A DNA stretch of 22,035 nt from a virus: positions 1-22,035 of the IMG/VR virus record IMGVR_UViG_3300003894_000028; one strand, 5' to 3'. The translations under genes were made by a program, and so were the position numbers. This document shows, one piece after another, positions 21,948-22,035 of the stretch (positions are counted from its first letter, which is position 1; each line of letters starts with the position of its first letter). Below the pieces are notes generated by a model. It was not told the origin of the DNA and made no database searches. It was given only the letters and a program-made list of their open reading frames with translations.

Positions 21948-21988
21948 CTGACAGGCAAGGCGGGGATCACTCGCTCTCTTTGTCTCAA

Positions 21989-22035
21989 TCATTCCTCACT
22001 ATCATCATTGACTATCACCTCTTCCCATAGGAGGG
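21989..22035 (-). CDS. Possible 3' end of an upstream gene (partial)
   Basis: Two minus-strand frames stay open to the right edge. One gives 14 residues with an acidic end (Val-Asn-Asp-Asp-Ser-Glu-Glu) and stops with TGA at 21991-21989. The other ends Ser-Tyr-Gly-Lys-Arg and stops with TGA-TAG at 22017-22012, the same arrangement seen at the end of the 24..314 gene. Only the C-terminus of any gene would be visible, so the product cannot be named. Confidence 0.3.
   Translation of the reverse strand, partial: LLWEEVIVNDDSEE
21993..22020 (-). repeat. Right copy of the degenerate ~28-nt motif
   Basis: The minus strand reads AGGTGATAGT, a 4-base spacer, GATGATAGT, one variable base, AGGA. Compared with positions 1-29, the three blocks (10, 9 and 4 bases) are identical, and only the spacer and one base differ. 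In this copy the frame after the internal ATG closes after seven codons. Confidence 0.45.

Larger units (their letters stand above)
21486..21988 (-). promoter_or_regulatory. ~500-bp control region upstream of the packaging and head genes
   Basis: There is no convincing gene here. The region holds two copies of a promoter-like 17-mer (21572-21588 and 21791-21807) and hairpins at 21646-21663, 21725-21750, 21829-21850 and 21905-21947. A GGCCGATTT direct repeat lies at about 21757-21775. A G-rich leader with GGGGC-CAAAAAAA-GCCCC lies just downstream of the second promoter copy. This fits the start of a late transcription unit covering everything to the left. A packaging site next to the small terminase gene could also be here. 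Both are inference. Confidence 0.5.

Noticed and set aside
21750-21992. 80-codon minus-strand frame in the control region
   Set aside because: Its ATG would overlap a possible upstream stop (ATGA), which is tempting. But it runs through the perfect hairpin and the distal promoter element, has no familiar motif, and has coding-like features no better than chance. Left undecided and not annotated.

Overview
This 22 kb window is part of a double-stranded DNA tailed phage (or prophage) genome with podovirus-type virion genes. Every convincing gene lies on the minus strand, so transcription runs from the right edge to the left edge. Genes are tightly packed, many junctions overlap by 1 or 4 nt, and G+C is about 58% in a hand-counted core stretch (5101-5340). 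The host cannot be named from the sequence. The protein families (T7-type portal, tail tubular proteins A and B, and the small capsid, scaffold and Bbp19-like families shared with Bordetella phage BPP-1 relatives) suggest a proteobacterial host, which is inference only.

Reading in the direction of transcription: (1) 22035-21486 holds the end of an upstream gene and then about 500 bp without a convincing gene. That stretch contains several hairpins and two near-identical 17-bp promoter-like elements. (2) 21485-19105 is the packaging module: a probable small terminase, a small HNH endonuclease and the large terminase. (3) 19095-13186 is the head module: two related low-complexity proteins, portal, Bbp19-like protein, scaffold, a very lysine-rich protein, a third low-complexity protein, a 27-residue membrane peptide and the major capsid protein. 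(4) 13129-3124 is the tail and ejection module: a 64-residue protein, tail tubular A and B, and three internal virion (ejection) proteins of 285, 1006 and 1173 residues. (5) 3124-24 is the adsorption module: a collagen-like tail fibre, a small tail-associated protein, a probable fibre-tip protein with an AT-rich distal half, and a small conserved protein.

The head-tail order (portal, scaffold, capsid, tail A, tail B, three internal proteins, fibre) matches T7 genes 8 to 17. The terminase genes, however, lie upstream of the portal instead of downstream of the fibre. No replication, RNA polymerase or recognisable lysis gene is in the window.

The least explained feature is a set of three head-module proteins (14326-14790, 17936-18559, 18562-19095). 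All end in a lysine run followed by an aromatic residue and Leu-(Thr/Gln)-Pro, preceded by flexible linkers and a short helix. This looks like a shared docking or sorting tail. Other points of note are the twin promoter elements, the tiny membrane peptide before the capsid gene, a UUCG-capped hairpin just after the capsid gene, and a degenerate repeat present at both edges of the window.
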